From NCBI GenBank assembly GCA_017506865.1, contig JAFCMP010000468.1:682001-746000 (forward strand): DNA of 64,000 bases. The letters are read 5' to 3'. The stretch comes from Tribonema minus (lineage: Eukaryota; Sar; Xanthophyceae; Tribonematales; Tribonemataceae). Positions 44,661 to 56,072 of the stretch are shown here, piece by piece (position 1 is the first letter of the stretch; every line of letters begins with the position of its first letter). The notes beneath the pieces were generated by a model. It had not been told where the DNA came from. It worked only from the letters and a program-made list of their open reading frames with translations, and did no database searches. The position numbers and the translations under genes were made by a program.

Positions 44661-45073
44661 GGCTCGCTAGTTTACCACAGCACCGTTCTCAATAGGCAGA
44701 CAGCCTGTTTTTGGATTGACGCGGGAAATAACGGAAGTTCTTGCGGGGCACAGCTCCTTAGCTTTCCTGTATCAGCTGATGTACGAACATGATGAAGTCT
44801 GATGCATCGCCGGCACGATTCTGCGCAGTAGTCCGGCAGCACTCCCACTTGTGGCGCTCACGTGCGGCCAGGTCACCACAGTTCAAGTGAAAGTTGAAGT
44901 ACAGATATGGAAGTGAAGTTGGAGAGGTTGAGGCGTGGTGTGTGCTCTCTCAGCTGTGGGTGGTGTGCTGCAGCAAGTGGCGCTGCGTAGCCCAGAATTT
45001 CGAAGCCAGAGGACTTCAAAGCTTGAAGGGTGATCTGAGGCGGGTGTGAGGCGACAGAACGCGCACCGAGAGG
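44661..45073. promoter_or_regulatory. Putative divergent promoter region
   Basis: 413 bp between the candidate minus-strand start at 44660 and the AK6 start at 45074. No core element is identified. Confidence 0.35.
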
Positions 45074-48000
45074 ATGGGCGGCCCCAAGGGCCCAAACATA
45101 CTGGTGACTGGAACACCTGGCACTGGCAAGGTGAGATGGGCTGACAGCTCGTGCTTTGACCGAGCGCTAGACGAGCAACATCGTCCAGTCTTAGCCAACA
45201 TGGTCACGTGGATTCATGCACCACAGTACATCGCTCGCGTGCCAGTGATTTGGTGATTTCAGAGCACATGCTGTGGTTTTGGTGCCATGCCTGCTGGTGT
45301 GTGCTAATACGTGCCAGAGAGCCGGCAAGTGTCATAGGAGAGGGGCCAGGTACAAAGTGCATTGCACTTGACCCAGCAGAACCCGCATGCATCCTGAAAA
45401 TTTTCGTGAAAAGGCCGCTGCAGAGCAGCGTTTTGAGCTGCAGAAGGATTGCCGCAGAGGCATGCACCGTAAGAAAACCAAGCAACGGTGAAAGTTCAAG
45501 ATTGTGACATGAAGAACGCCCTCGTGTTCATTCAAATCATCACATGAACGTGATCATGTCCTAAAACAGCGCTGATGCACACGGGGGCCAAGGCACTCGA
45601 TAGGTGATCCTTGCGCATCGAAGCAGTGAGCTCCTGCCACGCAACGTGCACTGGCCGTATGTGGCAGTGCCCACGGTCGTCAAGCGGTGCTCGATGACGT
45701 CACCTCCCGGTGCGCGCACAGGATCGCGCGTGCGCGCTGGCGCAATAGCCGATGCGCCGAGACTGGCGCATGCGCCCGCCGGCGGCCACATTGCACGCGT
45801 GCAACGTAGCGCCATCAGGACAGCACGAGCAGAACTTTGCATTGCCTTATAGTAGAGCACCTTGCAGTAGCGCCGTGTCGCAATTTGAGGCGTGCAGTAC
45901 TGCTTCGGCGTACTGAAGTATATGCACGGCTTGAAGTGGGGCGGCGCCGCAGTGCCGCGCGCGCAGAGCGCCCTGTCGAGCATAGCGTCCGTCGCTGTCT
46001 CAGTGCAAGGCCCGTACTTCGTCAATCCGTAGTGCGTGAACGCGGCAGCGGAGCGCCGCCACAGGCGCCGCACGCGCAGAGGCCTGAACATGCGCATCGT
46101 CGCAATGTCTCAACACGATACACACCGCTCCAGCACGCTGACGTGCCTGCAAGTTTTTGAAGCGGGGCAGTGTGCGGTGCCCAAACAGTGATGCTCACTT
46201 CTTCCAGCGCACTGAATCTGCACGAGTCGTGCCGCCTTTGCGTGCACCGCGCCGCCGCCGCCGCTGACCCGCACATGCTCGCATGCGCCTGAACCACACG
46301 TGATGCGATACTTCATGCCCCACCCATGTGCCGCGTCATCAGACGTGCACGTGCGCGGCGATCGCCGAGGCGACGGGCCTCGCGCACGTTGACGCCGGCG
46401 CCGTCGTGCGCGCGGAACAGTGGACTGAATCTGTACGAGTCGTGCCGCCTGCGCGTGCGCTTCGCCGCCGCCGCCGCTGACCTGCACGTACTCTCGCGCA
46501 CCTGAAACACACATGTCATACCTCATGCCCCGCCAGACGTGCACGTGCGCCGCGATCGCCGAGGCAACGGGCCTCACGCACGTCGACGTCGGCGCCGTCG
46601 TGCGCGCGGAGCAGTGCCACGAGGGGCGCGACGCCGAGTTCGACGCGTTCGTGCTCGACGAGGACAAGCTGTGCGACGCGCTCGCGCCGCGCGCCGCCGC
46701 CGGCGGCTGCGTCCTCGACTTCCACTCGTGCGACTTCTTCCCGGAGGACTGGTTCGACCTCGTCCTCGTGCTGCGCGCGGACACGGCGGTGAGTTCGCGC
46801 GCCTGCGCGCCGCGCGTACGTATGATCACTCCATCGCGCCTTATTTCTCGGAGGCGTGGTGGCTCCCGCACGTGACGTCAGCGGCCGCGGCCGTGTCCTC
46901 GACTTCCACTCGTGCGACTTTTTTCCGGAGGACTGGTTCGACCTCGTCCTCATTCTGCGCGCGGACACGGCGGTGAGAGTCGCGCGCGCGCGCCGCAAAC
47001 TCACAACAGCGCACTGCATCGCGAACCCTCTGTTTAAGATGGCGTGGCTGTCCCGTGCGTTGATGCGCGGGCGGCGGCGCGCGCGCGGCGGCGATGGCGC
47101 AGCCGAGGAGGGTCGCCGCGACTTGCGCATGCGCCGCCCGTTTAGGGTTGGGACCAGAGTCAGAGTTTGCGTCAAAAACACGCGTTGAAGTTGTGCTCTG
47201 GGCTAGGGTCGGCTCTTCCGTGGAAGAGCTTCGTTGGACGCTTTGGCGAGGGCCCTTCTCCCCCCCCCCCCCCCCCCCCCCGCCGCCGCCGCCTGCCGTC
47301 CTGACTCAGCCCCGCGGAGGGGTAGACGCGTGTGTGAAACCCCCCTTGCTCAGGCGCTCTGCGCCATCATCAGGTCGCCCTTGCTCAAGAAGGTCTCTTT
47401 ATACGTCACAAGCAGTGCGCGCAGACCCTCAACCCTACCGCTCATCATCTCTCCCCTGCTGCGCGGTATAGCTCTGCTCGTGCGGCCTTCGCCCAGTGGC
47501 GCCGTTTGAGCGCCGCGCACGCTCTCGGCCTTCACAGCGCCCCAGTAGATTCCCTGTGTGCTTTGCGTGGGGCGCCCGCTTGTGTCCTGCTCTTTGCGCT
47601 GCGTGCTTTGGGCCACGTGACGCGGTGGTGTCCTTGAGGGTTGTGCCCCATCCTGATAGACCATTATGCGGCCAGTGAGGCACCCCCCCCCCCCCCCCAC
47701 TGCTCGTGCACATCCTCTACAAAGTCGTCATGTGCGCTCACGCCTACTGCCGCCAGTGCATCGGCGCGGTGAGTCACCGCCCAATTCAACATGCCACATA
47801 CCTAACGCGTGCGTGCACGCGTCCTTGTTCTGCTGCTGCGGCGCCGCGCAGACGCTGTTCGACAGGCTCAAGGCGCGCGGCTACCACGAAAAGAAGCTGC
47901 AGGAGAACATGCAGTGCGAGATCATGCAGGTGAGGGCTAACCCTAATTCCAACCCTAACTCTAATCCTCTCAGCTCTAATCCTAGCCCCCTCGTGTTTCG

Positions 48001-49151
48001 CCTGTTGAGAACCGCTTTTTCCCGCTGGCACAGTGGCACACAGAGATCGTTCCGGTGAGGGCAGGGGGGGGGGAGCTTATCCTGCACCCTCACCCCAACC
48101 CCCTCAACCCAAACCCTAGCCCCTCTTGTGTCCACCTGTTGAGCGCTGTCTCTTGCCGCTAGCACTGCGCGTGCTCCGCGAACAGGGGCAGCGCTGCAAA
48201 GCTCACAACACTGATTGTACTTGATATGCGTAGATGTTACTGTGTAACAACACTGATTGTACTTTATATGCGTAGATGTCACTGTGTAGCCTGACGCACG
48301 CGAAGGACGCGAGCAGACTTGAAGTAGGGGCAGCGCTGCGGAGGTCAGAAGGGCGTCTGGAACTCGAGAGTGTGCGTGGACGTTGCTGAGCACCGTAACG
48401 CGCACGAGTGATACATGCAAACTCCAAGCACCACCAAGTTGAGGAATTTGCGACGGTGCCCTCCAAGTGCCTCAGTCATGTGGTCACGCCTGATTGGGAT
48501 CAGCGATTGCAGAGTGGCTGCGCTCCGCGGTGCTGCCCCGCTGGTTTGCGGTCAGGTCGCCTGCGCGCCTCTGTTTGTGAGCGCTGACGTGCATGAGCTC
48601 GCACGCTGTACCATCAGCCGCGCAGTTCCGACGCAGCATCCAGGTGCCCGCCAGCGCCGCACCGACCTTTCGCGCCTTGCCAGCACAGCTCTCTTTCTCT
48701 GTCGCTCTCCCTCCGTCTGATCCTGTAGACAGGTGTGCCCCGCTGGCTCGGTTTATAGTCTAGGGCTCTTGGGGCGAAATTGCCTCCTTCCCGCAAATTC
48801 ATGAATCCGCCTAACGGCCCAGGTGGCTGACCGCGAAAATCGATGCACAACCAGCTGAGATCTAGCTATACATATGTAGCACGAGGCACTTCGTCTGCAT
48901 GTTGACGTCCCCGGTGAATTCATGAATCCAAGCTGTTTCCGCACAGCGCCAACCCGACGGCCCCCCGTGAATTCATGAACCCCCCCCCCCCCCTCCCCCC
49001 CTCGCCGTCCCAGGTGGTGCTCGAGGAGGCCCACGAGGCCTTTCCGGCGCCCATCATCCACGAGCTGCAGAGCAACACGGTGGAGGAGATGGAGGCCAAC
49101 GTGGACCGCGTAAAGCAGTGGCTGCAGCAGTGGCGCGCCGATAATCCATGA
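45074..49151 (+). CDS. AK6: Adenylate kinase 6 / Fap7-like nuclear NMP kinase, complete
   Basis: Small P-loop NMP kinase and ATPase needed in eukaryotes for late 40S ribosome maturation; acts mainly in the nucleus. Exons 45074-45130, 46537-46788, 47852-47929 and 49014-49151 join in phase 0 throughout, giving 174 residues against about 172 for the human protein. Exon 1 carries the P-loop, NILVTGTPGTGK, with the next Thr opening exon 2. Exon 2 has HVDVGAVVRAEQ, EFDAFVLDEDK, CVLDFHSCDFFPEDWFDLV and LRADTA. Exon 3 gives LFDRLKARGYHEKKLQENMQ, and exon 4 ends EEMEANVDRVKQWLQQW. These align along the whole length of AK6/hCINAP. A C-homopolymer lies just before the exon 4 acceptor (CGTCCCAG). Introns 1 and 2 contain echoes of exon 2. 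I saw no missing catalytic residue. Confidence 0.95.
46205..46500 (+). repeat. Echo of the 5' part of AK6 exon 2 with upstream intron
   Basis: About 46330-46425 repeats the acceptor and first ~80 nt of exon 2 (TCTCAAIAEATGL, then GAVVRAEQ). About 46210-46300 and 46430-46520 are two copies of the preceding intron piece (ctgaatctg.acgagtcgtgccgcc). The unit is therefore ~220 bp and spans the acceptor. Confidence 0.8.
46885..46990 (+). repeat. Echo of the 3' part of AK6 exon 2, open and with donor
   Basis: It repeats coding for VLDFHSCDFFPEDWFDLV and LRADTA followed by GTGAGA, about 180 bp after the original. Only a few changes are seen (Val to Ile in LVLIL). The frame is open and a CGTCAG acceptor-like site lies just upstream (46879-46884). 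Confidence 0.85.
47700..47770 (+). other. RING-like exon fragment in AK6 intron 2
   Basis: After a C-homopolymer (47681-47699) the plus strand reads LLVHILYKVVMCAHAYCRQC and IGA, then a GTGAGT donor. The pattern C.H.YC..C recalls the second half of a RING finger. It is not needed for AK6. It may be a stray exon fragment or chance. Confidence 0.3.
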
Positions 49152-50884
49152 CGCCGCTGCTGCCAGGCAGCGCCCGCCCCCCCCCTTTCCAGCTTTCCAG
49201 GGGGGGGGGCGGGGGGGGGGAGGGGACTCTCTCAGGTCCAGCCTCCTTCCCACACACACATACACATGTTGGGGGAGGCAGCTCTTTGAGGAAACTCCCT
49301 TCAGGCCAGCGGGGGGGTCCAGCCCCCCCCCCCTACACACACACACATCATGGGGGGCAGGTTGCTAAGGTTGTATGCATCGGCTGTCGAGCGCCAATTG
49401 CGCGGGAGGTCGCTCTGTTGCGCAAGGGGGTCAGAACAGGTCCCATAATGGCGCGCAGGCCATGTGAACGATGCGCAGCTCAGCACGGTCGGATGCAGCG
49501 GAGCGCGACAAGGCCTGAAATCTGGAACGCGCAGCACAATGGAGTGGAGTCCCGTTGCGCAGCGGCGGCGCCGCCGTCCGCCGCGCGCCGCACCTCGCGT
49601 CAGCGCGAGAGAACGGCATGCACGTTGCCACGCTGACCTGCGCCGCTCGCGGGGGGGCGCGCGTTGATGTTGATGTGTACGCCTGCGTGGGTGTGCCTGC
49701 GCGCCGTCGCATATAGCGCGGCGGCATTGACGAAACCGTCGTTTACGTTGCGACACGCGCCCTGCGCCGCACGCGCAATCAGCCTGCTGGCAGCTTCGCC
49801 CGCCGCAGCGCTGACTCTCAATACTTACACCCTGTCCGCAGCGCTGATGTGCAGCAGTGCCCTGCGTGTGCTGTCTTCGAGGTTTCTTGGTGTGGCAGAC
49901 GTCTCTTCCCGCCCCTGGCCCTGCATTATCACGCTATCGTGCCTGTACGTACCGGTACGGCATGAGCTATATCATCTACAAGGTCTCGGCACCTGTGCGA
50001 CATTTTGCTGTGCGTACATGTACATACCGAGGAGGTAGGTTGCATCAACAGTGATGCTGTTGATAAAGATACCAAGTTACGTCACCATGACAATAATGCA
50101 CGCGCACATCTGCTCACATCAACAAGCGGCATGCTGCTCCCTCTGCCAGTATGGTCGATCCGTGCTTGTGCTGTGCTGCGCCAGCGCGCATTCTGCGATG
50201 CCCAGTGACATGACCACCTACATGCACCGAATGTGCATGTGGCCTGTGGGATGGTAGCACAATGCTCAAGAAGCATTCTAACTGCAGCACATGAGTGCTT
50301 TCAAGTTCTGATGGCGCCCCCATGGGCAGGTGATGACAATGTGCAGAGGTCAAGTGGGAACTGTGGGAACACTGTCACTTGCTCAAGTCATGCTCGAACG
50401 TACATGTTGACTGGCATAAGGTGCCTGTAACTGACAAGAAGACACAGCATAGCTTGGCTGACCATTTTGCTTTTGGCTGACGGGATGGCATGTCAGCAGC
50501 GCTGTGGTCAAGTTGATATGCCACTGGACAAGTTGCGGTGCACGTTGACTCACATTGTGAATTTTGACTACTGTGGATATGATACACTGTCTGACTCGTG
50601 GCCAATGACTGCAGCAGCGGCGACCACAGTTGTTGGTGGACGGCACTTGCGGCTAATCATCCCATGTCACCTAGAGCTCTGCGATCTTTTGATTCGTTTC
50701 CGTGAATAGCAACTCAAGCAGAGGCATGAGACACAACTGCTGCCAGCAGTGCGCAGAGCAGGCAAACACGGCAGTGCAGCATTGTGACAACACAAGTGGT
50801 AGAGCGTGTCGCCTGAAAATGCCAGAACAGTCTGTATGCAGACTCAATCAACAGTGGGATCTACATCAGCAATTGCCCAACAGC
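49152..50884. other. Intergenic, no supported gene
   Basis: Contains G and C homopolymers at 49200-49222 and 49318-49332 and a CACACA tract. No open frame has family resemblance. Confidence 0.5.
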
Positions 50885-52345
50885 CTAATCATTGCGGAAC
50901 TTGTGGCTGTTGACGTTGACCGTGAAGCTGCCGGCCAGCTGCAGCTGCTGGCTGAAACCACGGCCCAGGTGCAGTATCTGCAGCGCCTGCGGCAGATCTG
51001 TGAGGTAAGTGCACCCACTGAGCTCCAGCTCTGTCAGCGTGGGAGGCAGAAGCCTGTCGATGCACGGCTCTGGCGCATCGTCCGACGCCCCGATCGCCCA
51101 GTACACGAGGCACTCTAAACGCGCGGGCCAGCGGGCTGGCAGCGGCGGCGCGGGGCGGGGCATGTGCCAGTACAGCGACAGCGAGCGCACGCTGTCGGGG
51201 ACGTCCACGGCGTGGTGCGTGCAGCCATCTAGCACGAGCGTCTCGAGGGTGTCCGGCAAGGGCGGAATGCGGTGCTGGTAGCGGCGCAGCGTGAGCTCTC
51301 GCAAGCGCGGCGGCAGTTCGCCCAGCCGCTCTAGCTGAAACCCCCCCACCTGTAACTCGCAAAGGCCCGCTGGCAGCACGCGTGCGGTGACACTGACATG
51401 GCCTTCGTTCTCCACTACGAGGGACTCCAGGAGAGGCGGCAGTGGGTGCTGGAATACGATGCCTGACTCAGCGTTGTCCACGAGCACAAGTAGGTGACGC
51501 AGGCTCCGCGGCAGCTCGCGGAATACCCAGTCAACAGCTTCCGAGAAGCATGTTCTCACACTCAGCGACGATAGTCCTTCGGGCAACCACGGAATGGCGA
51601 TGGCGTCACCGCCATCATCTGAGAACGTGCAGAACTCTACGTCGAGTTCCGCCACTGCAGGCGACGACAGCAGCGGAACCAGGTCTGCCCAGCACAGCGT
51701 CCAGTCCAGGAGGCCAAAGTACTCGAGGTGTGGGTGGGACAGGCCCCACAGAGCTCGCACGCACGCGCGGATGCGGATGCACTCCGAATCAAGTGCGCGC
51801 AGACCGCACAAATGGAGTGATCGTAGAGTGGGCAGCATGGCCTCAACGATCTGTGCTGCCTCTTGGAGGAAGCGCTGCACCGCGTCACCGTCGTCAATGT
51901 CGGTGAGCAGAGGGTGGGGTATGTTCGCCTCGTCATGTATTTCCCTAAATGCACACAGGTACAGCCTCTGCAGGCTCGGTGGCGTTGGGCCCAGCTCACC
52001 CCTGAAGCCGTTCAGCTCCAGCTGCACCAGAGAGGGAGGCAGACTCAGGGGACGCTGTTGCATGCCAGTGAAGTCGCCGTCCAGCGTCAAGCACCGTATG
52101 CGCCTCCTGCTGATGTCCTCCAGGAGGCGATAGAGGATGACGGATTTGGTGCTGTCGGACACCAGGTGGACCTTGGTAGGTCCGACAAGTGTCGTGCAGG
52201 ACTCTGCTGAGGCTCCAGCACTCCTTTGGCAGCAGCCTGCGCCCCGCCATGCTGGTGAACACCATCCTCACGATCTCCTGCTGACTCGAAGAGCCCGTGG
52301 GGGTGAAAACTCGGATCCTGTCCTCCTCCATGGCATGGTCCATTG
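50885..52345 (-). CDS. Leucine-rich repeat protein of the LPxxLxxLxL (FNIP-like) type, with one frame break
   Basis: Likely a scaffold or adaptor for protein binding; no catalytic domain. It reads from ATG near 52345 (MDHAMEEDRIRVF) through LLPKECWSLSRVLHDTC, then VSDSTKSVILYRLLEDISRR and about ten repeats such as LPPSLVQLELNGF, LPPRLRELTLRRY, LPDTLETLVLDGC and LPPTLTELELSGC, ending NSHKFRND. The two parts lie in different frames that meet around 52165-52200, with no room for a normal intron, so either one indel (real or assembly error) or recent decay is present. The order matches its relative at 54996-56072, which is unbroken. The N-terminal LLPKE.W part may be a degenerate F-box-like adaptor region. 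The call as an LRR-type protein is firm; the role is inferred. Confidence 0.75.
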
Positions 52346-53606
52346 GCACCTTGAGGCTGCACAACAATCAAGATGTGTGGCAGAAAGCTGGAGTGATGAG
52401 GTGGCGCGGCCGCACGACGACTGAAGGCTCTGAACACTTGAGCTTTGCATACGTCTTCATCGTATCACTCACCTTTACACGTCGAATAATGATCTCTCAC
52501 CACTAAACTTCAAGTAGTAGCATTTCTTGAAGTTCTCATAGGTGCACGTCACACGTTGAACATACGTATGAAAGGTCTGCTGAACCTCAGCAGCTCTCTT
52601 CAGCAAGATTGCATGATCTCATGCGGAACAATCAGATAGGCACATGTTCATGACTCAGATATGCAGTTAGTACCATGGCGTCGCCATATGATTGCGTTTG
52701 TTCCGCCCTCTGTGTGTCGATGGTGCAAAGATCCTCAAGCTTCATCTGTCATCACACTTCAAGGCTTGCAAACCTGGACACGCTATTGTTTACCTTGCAT
52801 AGTGTCGTGCCGTATTGAAAAGATGATATACACGTGGTATTCAGCTCGTGTTGTCGCATGCCAGAGACATGCGGTCTCATGCCACTACATATTCAAAGTT
52901 TCATGCATGGTGAAGCTCGATTCGCATCGCCGCTGCTCACCTGAGAGTGGCACAGGACATGTCCCACTCATGCTGACTGCGTTCAACTTGACAGAATGTT
53001 TGGATGCACCACACTGTCATGCTGGACTGAGCGCTTTTTGAACATCAGGGCGTCATAAAGCTGTCCATGAAAAAGGAAAAACCCAGAATGGCAGACAGAC
53101 ATCAGACAGCCTTGAAGCATCACATATCCAGGTGACTTTCCGCGCCCCAAGCAAGGAATGTAAACATTGTGTGCTGCGATGCGTAGGAAGTGCTGGTCAC
53201 CACACTGCACCGTCAAGAAGCAGATCCGGCCGAGCAAGCACACTGTGGCGTATGCAGTGCATGTAAGCTATAAAGCGTAGCTGGGTGTCTGGTGCTCCAG
53301 ATACCGTTGCAGCATTATTCAGTCTCAAAGGGTGAACACGCGCTCTGCCTCGTTCATGTGACTTAGCAAATGTGCTTTAATGCGTAACATCCGCACATCT
53401 GTGTGCACGTGACAGATGACGCAGACCAGGCGATGCAGATGACGACAGAGACACCTTTTATATGCATAAAATGACATGTTTATGGATGGATTTTGCTGCC
53501 TTGCTGCATTGGTGCGATGTACCGACGTCACGCGAGGCTCGGCTGCACAAACCAAATTTGACCGTCTCCTGTAGCAACCTACAAGTGATGACGAATCTAA
53601 TCAGCA
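52346..53606. other. Intergenic, no supported gene
   Basis: AT-richer than its neighbours; no conserved frame or repeat seen. Confidence 0.5.
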
Positions 53607-54642
53607 CTACACAGAGCAATGCGCCTCAGCAGCATCCAGCCTGCGCCGCATGTACCTGATCCGAGCCCTGCATTGGTCGCTGCAAGGGCAGCCATTCGCC
53701 AGTGCCCACTCCGCCGTTGACAGCACGTCATTCCGACACGTCACAGCGGTAGAGGCGTATGTGAAAAAAAAAAGGGTATTTCGCCCGCCCCACGGGCAGC
53801 CGCGCGCGCGCAGCCACTGCAGTGTGTCGAGGCGGCCGGCCTCAACGGCTGCCGTGCACGCACTTGGGTCGAAGCGACGGCCTTCGTCCCGCAGCCACTG
53901 AAGCCCGTGCACGTGGCCTGCGCGCGCTGCCGCAGAGTACATGGTGGGGTGGAAGGGGCAGCCGCTTGCGTGTGCCCACTGTAGCTGGAGGCGGCCGTGA
54001 TAGGCCGCAGAGTAGCACGTCGAGTAGGTCCATGCGCAGCCGCGGCTCCGCGCGTACTGCAGGATGTGCAGGTGGCCGCCTGCCGCGGCGCCACTGCAGG
54101 TCTCCACGTTCCACTCGCAGCCAGCGCTGCGCGCCCACTTCAGCACCTCCAGGTGCCCTCCGCGAGCCGCCGCGGCGCATGTGCTGGAAGTCAAGTCGCA
54201 GCCGCTGGCGTGAGCCCACTGCAGCACCTCCAGGTGCCCTCCGCGCGCCGCCGCAGCGCATGTGCTCGCGTCCCAGTTGAACCCTTGGCCACCGCAGAAT
54301 CTCCCTGTGCCCGCGCTCAGCTGCAGCCTTGCACACCGCTACGTTTCCAGTCAGATCTATGCCGCGCTGCACGTCAATCGCGTGTAGATGCTGCAGCACT
54401 TCGAGAGGACCGTAAGCGGCAGCATGCTGCAGCAGAAAAATATTTTCCTTGCACCCGTATGAAATCGCCCACTGTATCAGGGGCACGGACGCAACCATGG
54501 CCCGCGCACTCGTTTTATTCCGTGATTGGGCCCGCCCCCTGTGCTGCATGGTACTGGCGTACAGCGCGCGCCACCCCGTGCTCACGGATGCAAGATGGAG
54601 GTAGTGTCCATGCGGCAAAAACTCGAAGACTCTTGTCCACAT
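53607..54642 (-). CDS. F-box/ankyrin-repeat protein with one frame break
   Basis: F-box proteins link substrates to SCF ubiquitin ligases; ankyrin repeats bind the substrate. From ATG 54642 it reads MWTRVFEFLPHGHYLHLASV, an F-box-like start, followed by short ankyrin-type repeats: LIQWAISYGC, LEVLKWARSAGCEW, LHILQYARSRGCAW, HGLQWLRDEG and LDTLQWLRARGCPW. The C-terminus is Cys/Arg-rich and ends at TGA 53607. The frame shifts near 54280 (HREILRW to GFNWDASTC), consistent with a 2-nt loss. A CCCTCAG acceptor just upstream of the ATG and an ATGAAG-GTAACG donor at about 54748 suggest a possible extra 5' exon (giving ..LLHEDMWTRV). Fragments of the same family lie at 14228-15660. Confidence 0.75.
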
Positions 54643-54995
54643 GTCTGAGGGCAAAAGCGAGTGGAGGTGTCAGAGTGCTACCTGACATGTATGACAAGCA
54701 CTTGCGCACGCAGGAGCGTCTGTCCAGCTGTGCGGGGTCGTTACCTTCATGCAGCAAATGAATGCTAAGATGCGAGGTTCAAATCACAAAGGATATCACA
54801 GCTTGGAGCACACATCTTACCGCGTTGCTGCTGGCTCGCTTCCACTTTGGCGTTACAAGAGGTTGTAAGAGCCAAGACATGGGCCCTCTTCCTGGTGACC
54901 ACCATCCTTCTTGCTTTGCCCCCGTTTTTCTTCGATCTTCATGTTTGAAGTTGTGGATGGGTTCTGTGACACAATTGCATGCAACGGGACACACA
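54643..54995. other. Divergent intergenic region of the ankyrin and LRR genes
   Basis: Separates the minus-strand ankyrin gene from the plus-strand LRR gene. An in-frame ATG at 54762 could extend the LRR protein by 78 residues, but that extension has no similarity to the relative at 50885-52345. Confidence 0.4.
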
Positions 54996-56072
54996 ATGGC
55001 ATCCCACCAGGAAGCAGGAGCAGGAGATGCGGCTAAGCGAGCACGCGCCAGCAGCGGCAGTACAAATGCTGCAGAGCCCGTGCTGAAAGTGTGGCGCCTT
55101 GCTGCTTCCCTCAACCTCCTTCCCAAAGAGGGTTGGGCTATCAACAAGGAGCTTGTCCGAGTGCGCAGCCGTTGCCACTTGCGTCTCTCTGAAGCTGTGC
55201 CTCAGGCGCTGATGCTGCCTTTGCTGGCTCTCGATCAGCTGGTGTCTTTGGAGCTGACCACCACCTCGAGTAGGCTGACCCCGGGCGGATATCCCCTTCA
55301 GCAGCTGCTGCCTCCTGGCCTGCAGCATCTGACTTTCTCCCAGATTCATGTGCCAGCGGATCTAGTGCTGCCCAAGGGACTGATGTCTCTTCGCATCCAG
55401 AGGTGGTGCATATATGAGCTGCGCGACGCCGACAGCGAATTCGCAGACGACATCTATGCAAGCCTGCCGGCTCTGCCCCCTGAACTTCAGTCCCTCACTG
55501 TTGCCTTCAGCTACATGTGTGACACATGTGCGATTCTGCAGCTGGGCGCGCTGCCCCCCTCCCTGCAATACCTTGAGGTCAGCATACCCGCCTCGAGCTG
55601 CTGGGCGGTGGTGGACCTCCAAGGTCTGCCGGAGTCGCTGCGAGTGCTGCGCATCAGAGACGGCATGTCCCCCGACAAGCTTGGGGCGCTGCCACCCCAC
55701 CTACAGGAGCTGGAGCTAGGCTCTGTCCGGAACAAGCAGCTCCCACCACTGCCACAGAGCTTGCGACGGTTTCGCTTGCGATGCCTCGGCTACGAGCTCA
55801 GCCTGCCTGACCTGCCGCCAGCGCTCGAAGTCCTGTCACTGGAGTACTACAGCGGGCCGCTACCGGAGCTGCCGGCAACGTTGAAGCAGCTTGGGTTGCT
55901 TGACTGCACAGTTCAACTCCCCCCTGTGCTGCCAGCAAGCCTGCGCTCTGTGGACTCATCGAACTACGACGATCCGGAGCTGCAGCTGCCAGGGTTCCGC
56001 CACGTTTACGGTGATTTCTGGGTGCGCATCGGTGAAGAGGGAGAGGCGAGCAGCACAGGGAGCGGGGCGTGA
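54996..56072 (+). CDS. Leucine-rich repeat protein, LPxxLxxLxL (FNIP-like) type
   Basis: 358 residues from ATG 54996 (MASHQEAGAGDAAKRARA) to TGA 56072 in one exon. After the N-terminal LLPKEGWAINKEL segment, which lines up with LLPKECWSLSRVL of the gene at 50885-52345, come regular 20-24-residue repeats: LPPGLQHLTFSQI, LPPELQSLTVAF, LPPSLQYLEVS, LPESLRVLRIRD, LPPHLQELELGS, LPPALEVLSLEY and LPATLKQLGLLD. This start was chosen over 54762 because the protein then matches the length and layout of its relative. No signal peptide or membrane segment is seen. Function unknown; a protein-binding solenoid is expected. Confidence 0.8.
   Translation: MASHQEAGAGDAAKRARASSGSTNAAEPVLKVWRLAASLNLLPKEGWAINKELVRVRSRCHLRLSEAVPQALMLPLLALDQLVSLELTTTSSRLTPGGYPLQQLLPPGLQHLTFSQIHVPADLVLPKGLMSLRIQRWCIYELRDADSEFADDIYASLPALPPELQSLTVAFSYMCDTCAILQLGALPPSLQYLEVSIPASSCWAVVDLQGLPESLRVLRIRDGMSPDKLGALPPHLQELELGSVRNKQLPPLPQSLRRFRLRCLGYELSLPDLPPALEVLSLEYYSGPLPELPATLKQLGLLDCTVQLPPVLPASLRSVDSSNYDDPELQLPGFRHVYGDFWVRIGEEGEASSTGSGA

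Noticed and set aside
54700-54800. Possible tRNA suggested by ggttcaaatc (B-box-like) at 54775
   Set aside because: No matching A-box, acceptor stem or anticodon arm can be drawn upstream.
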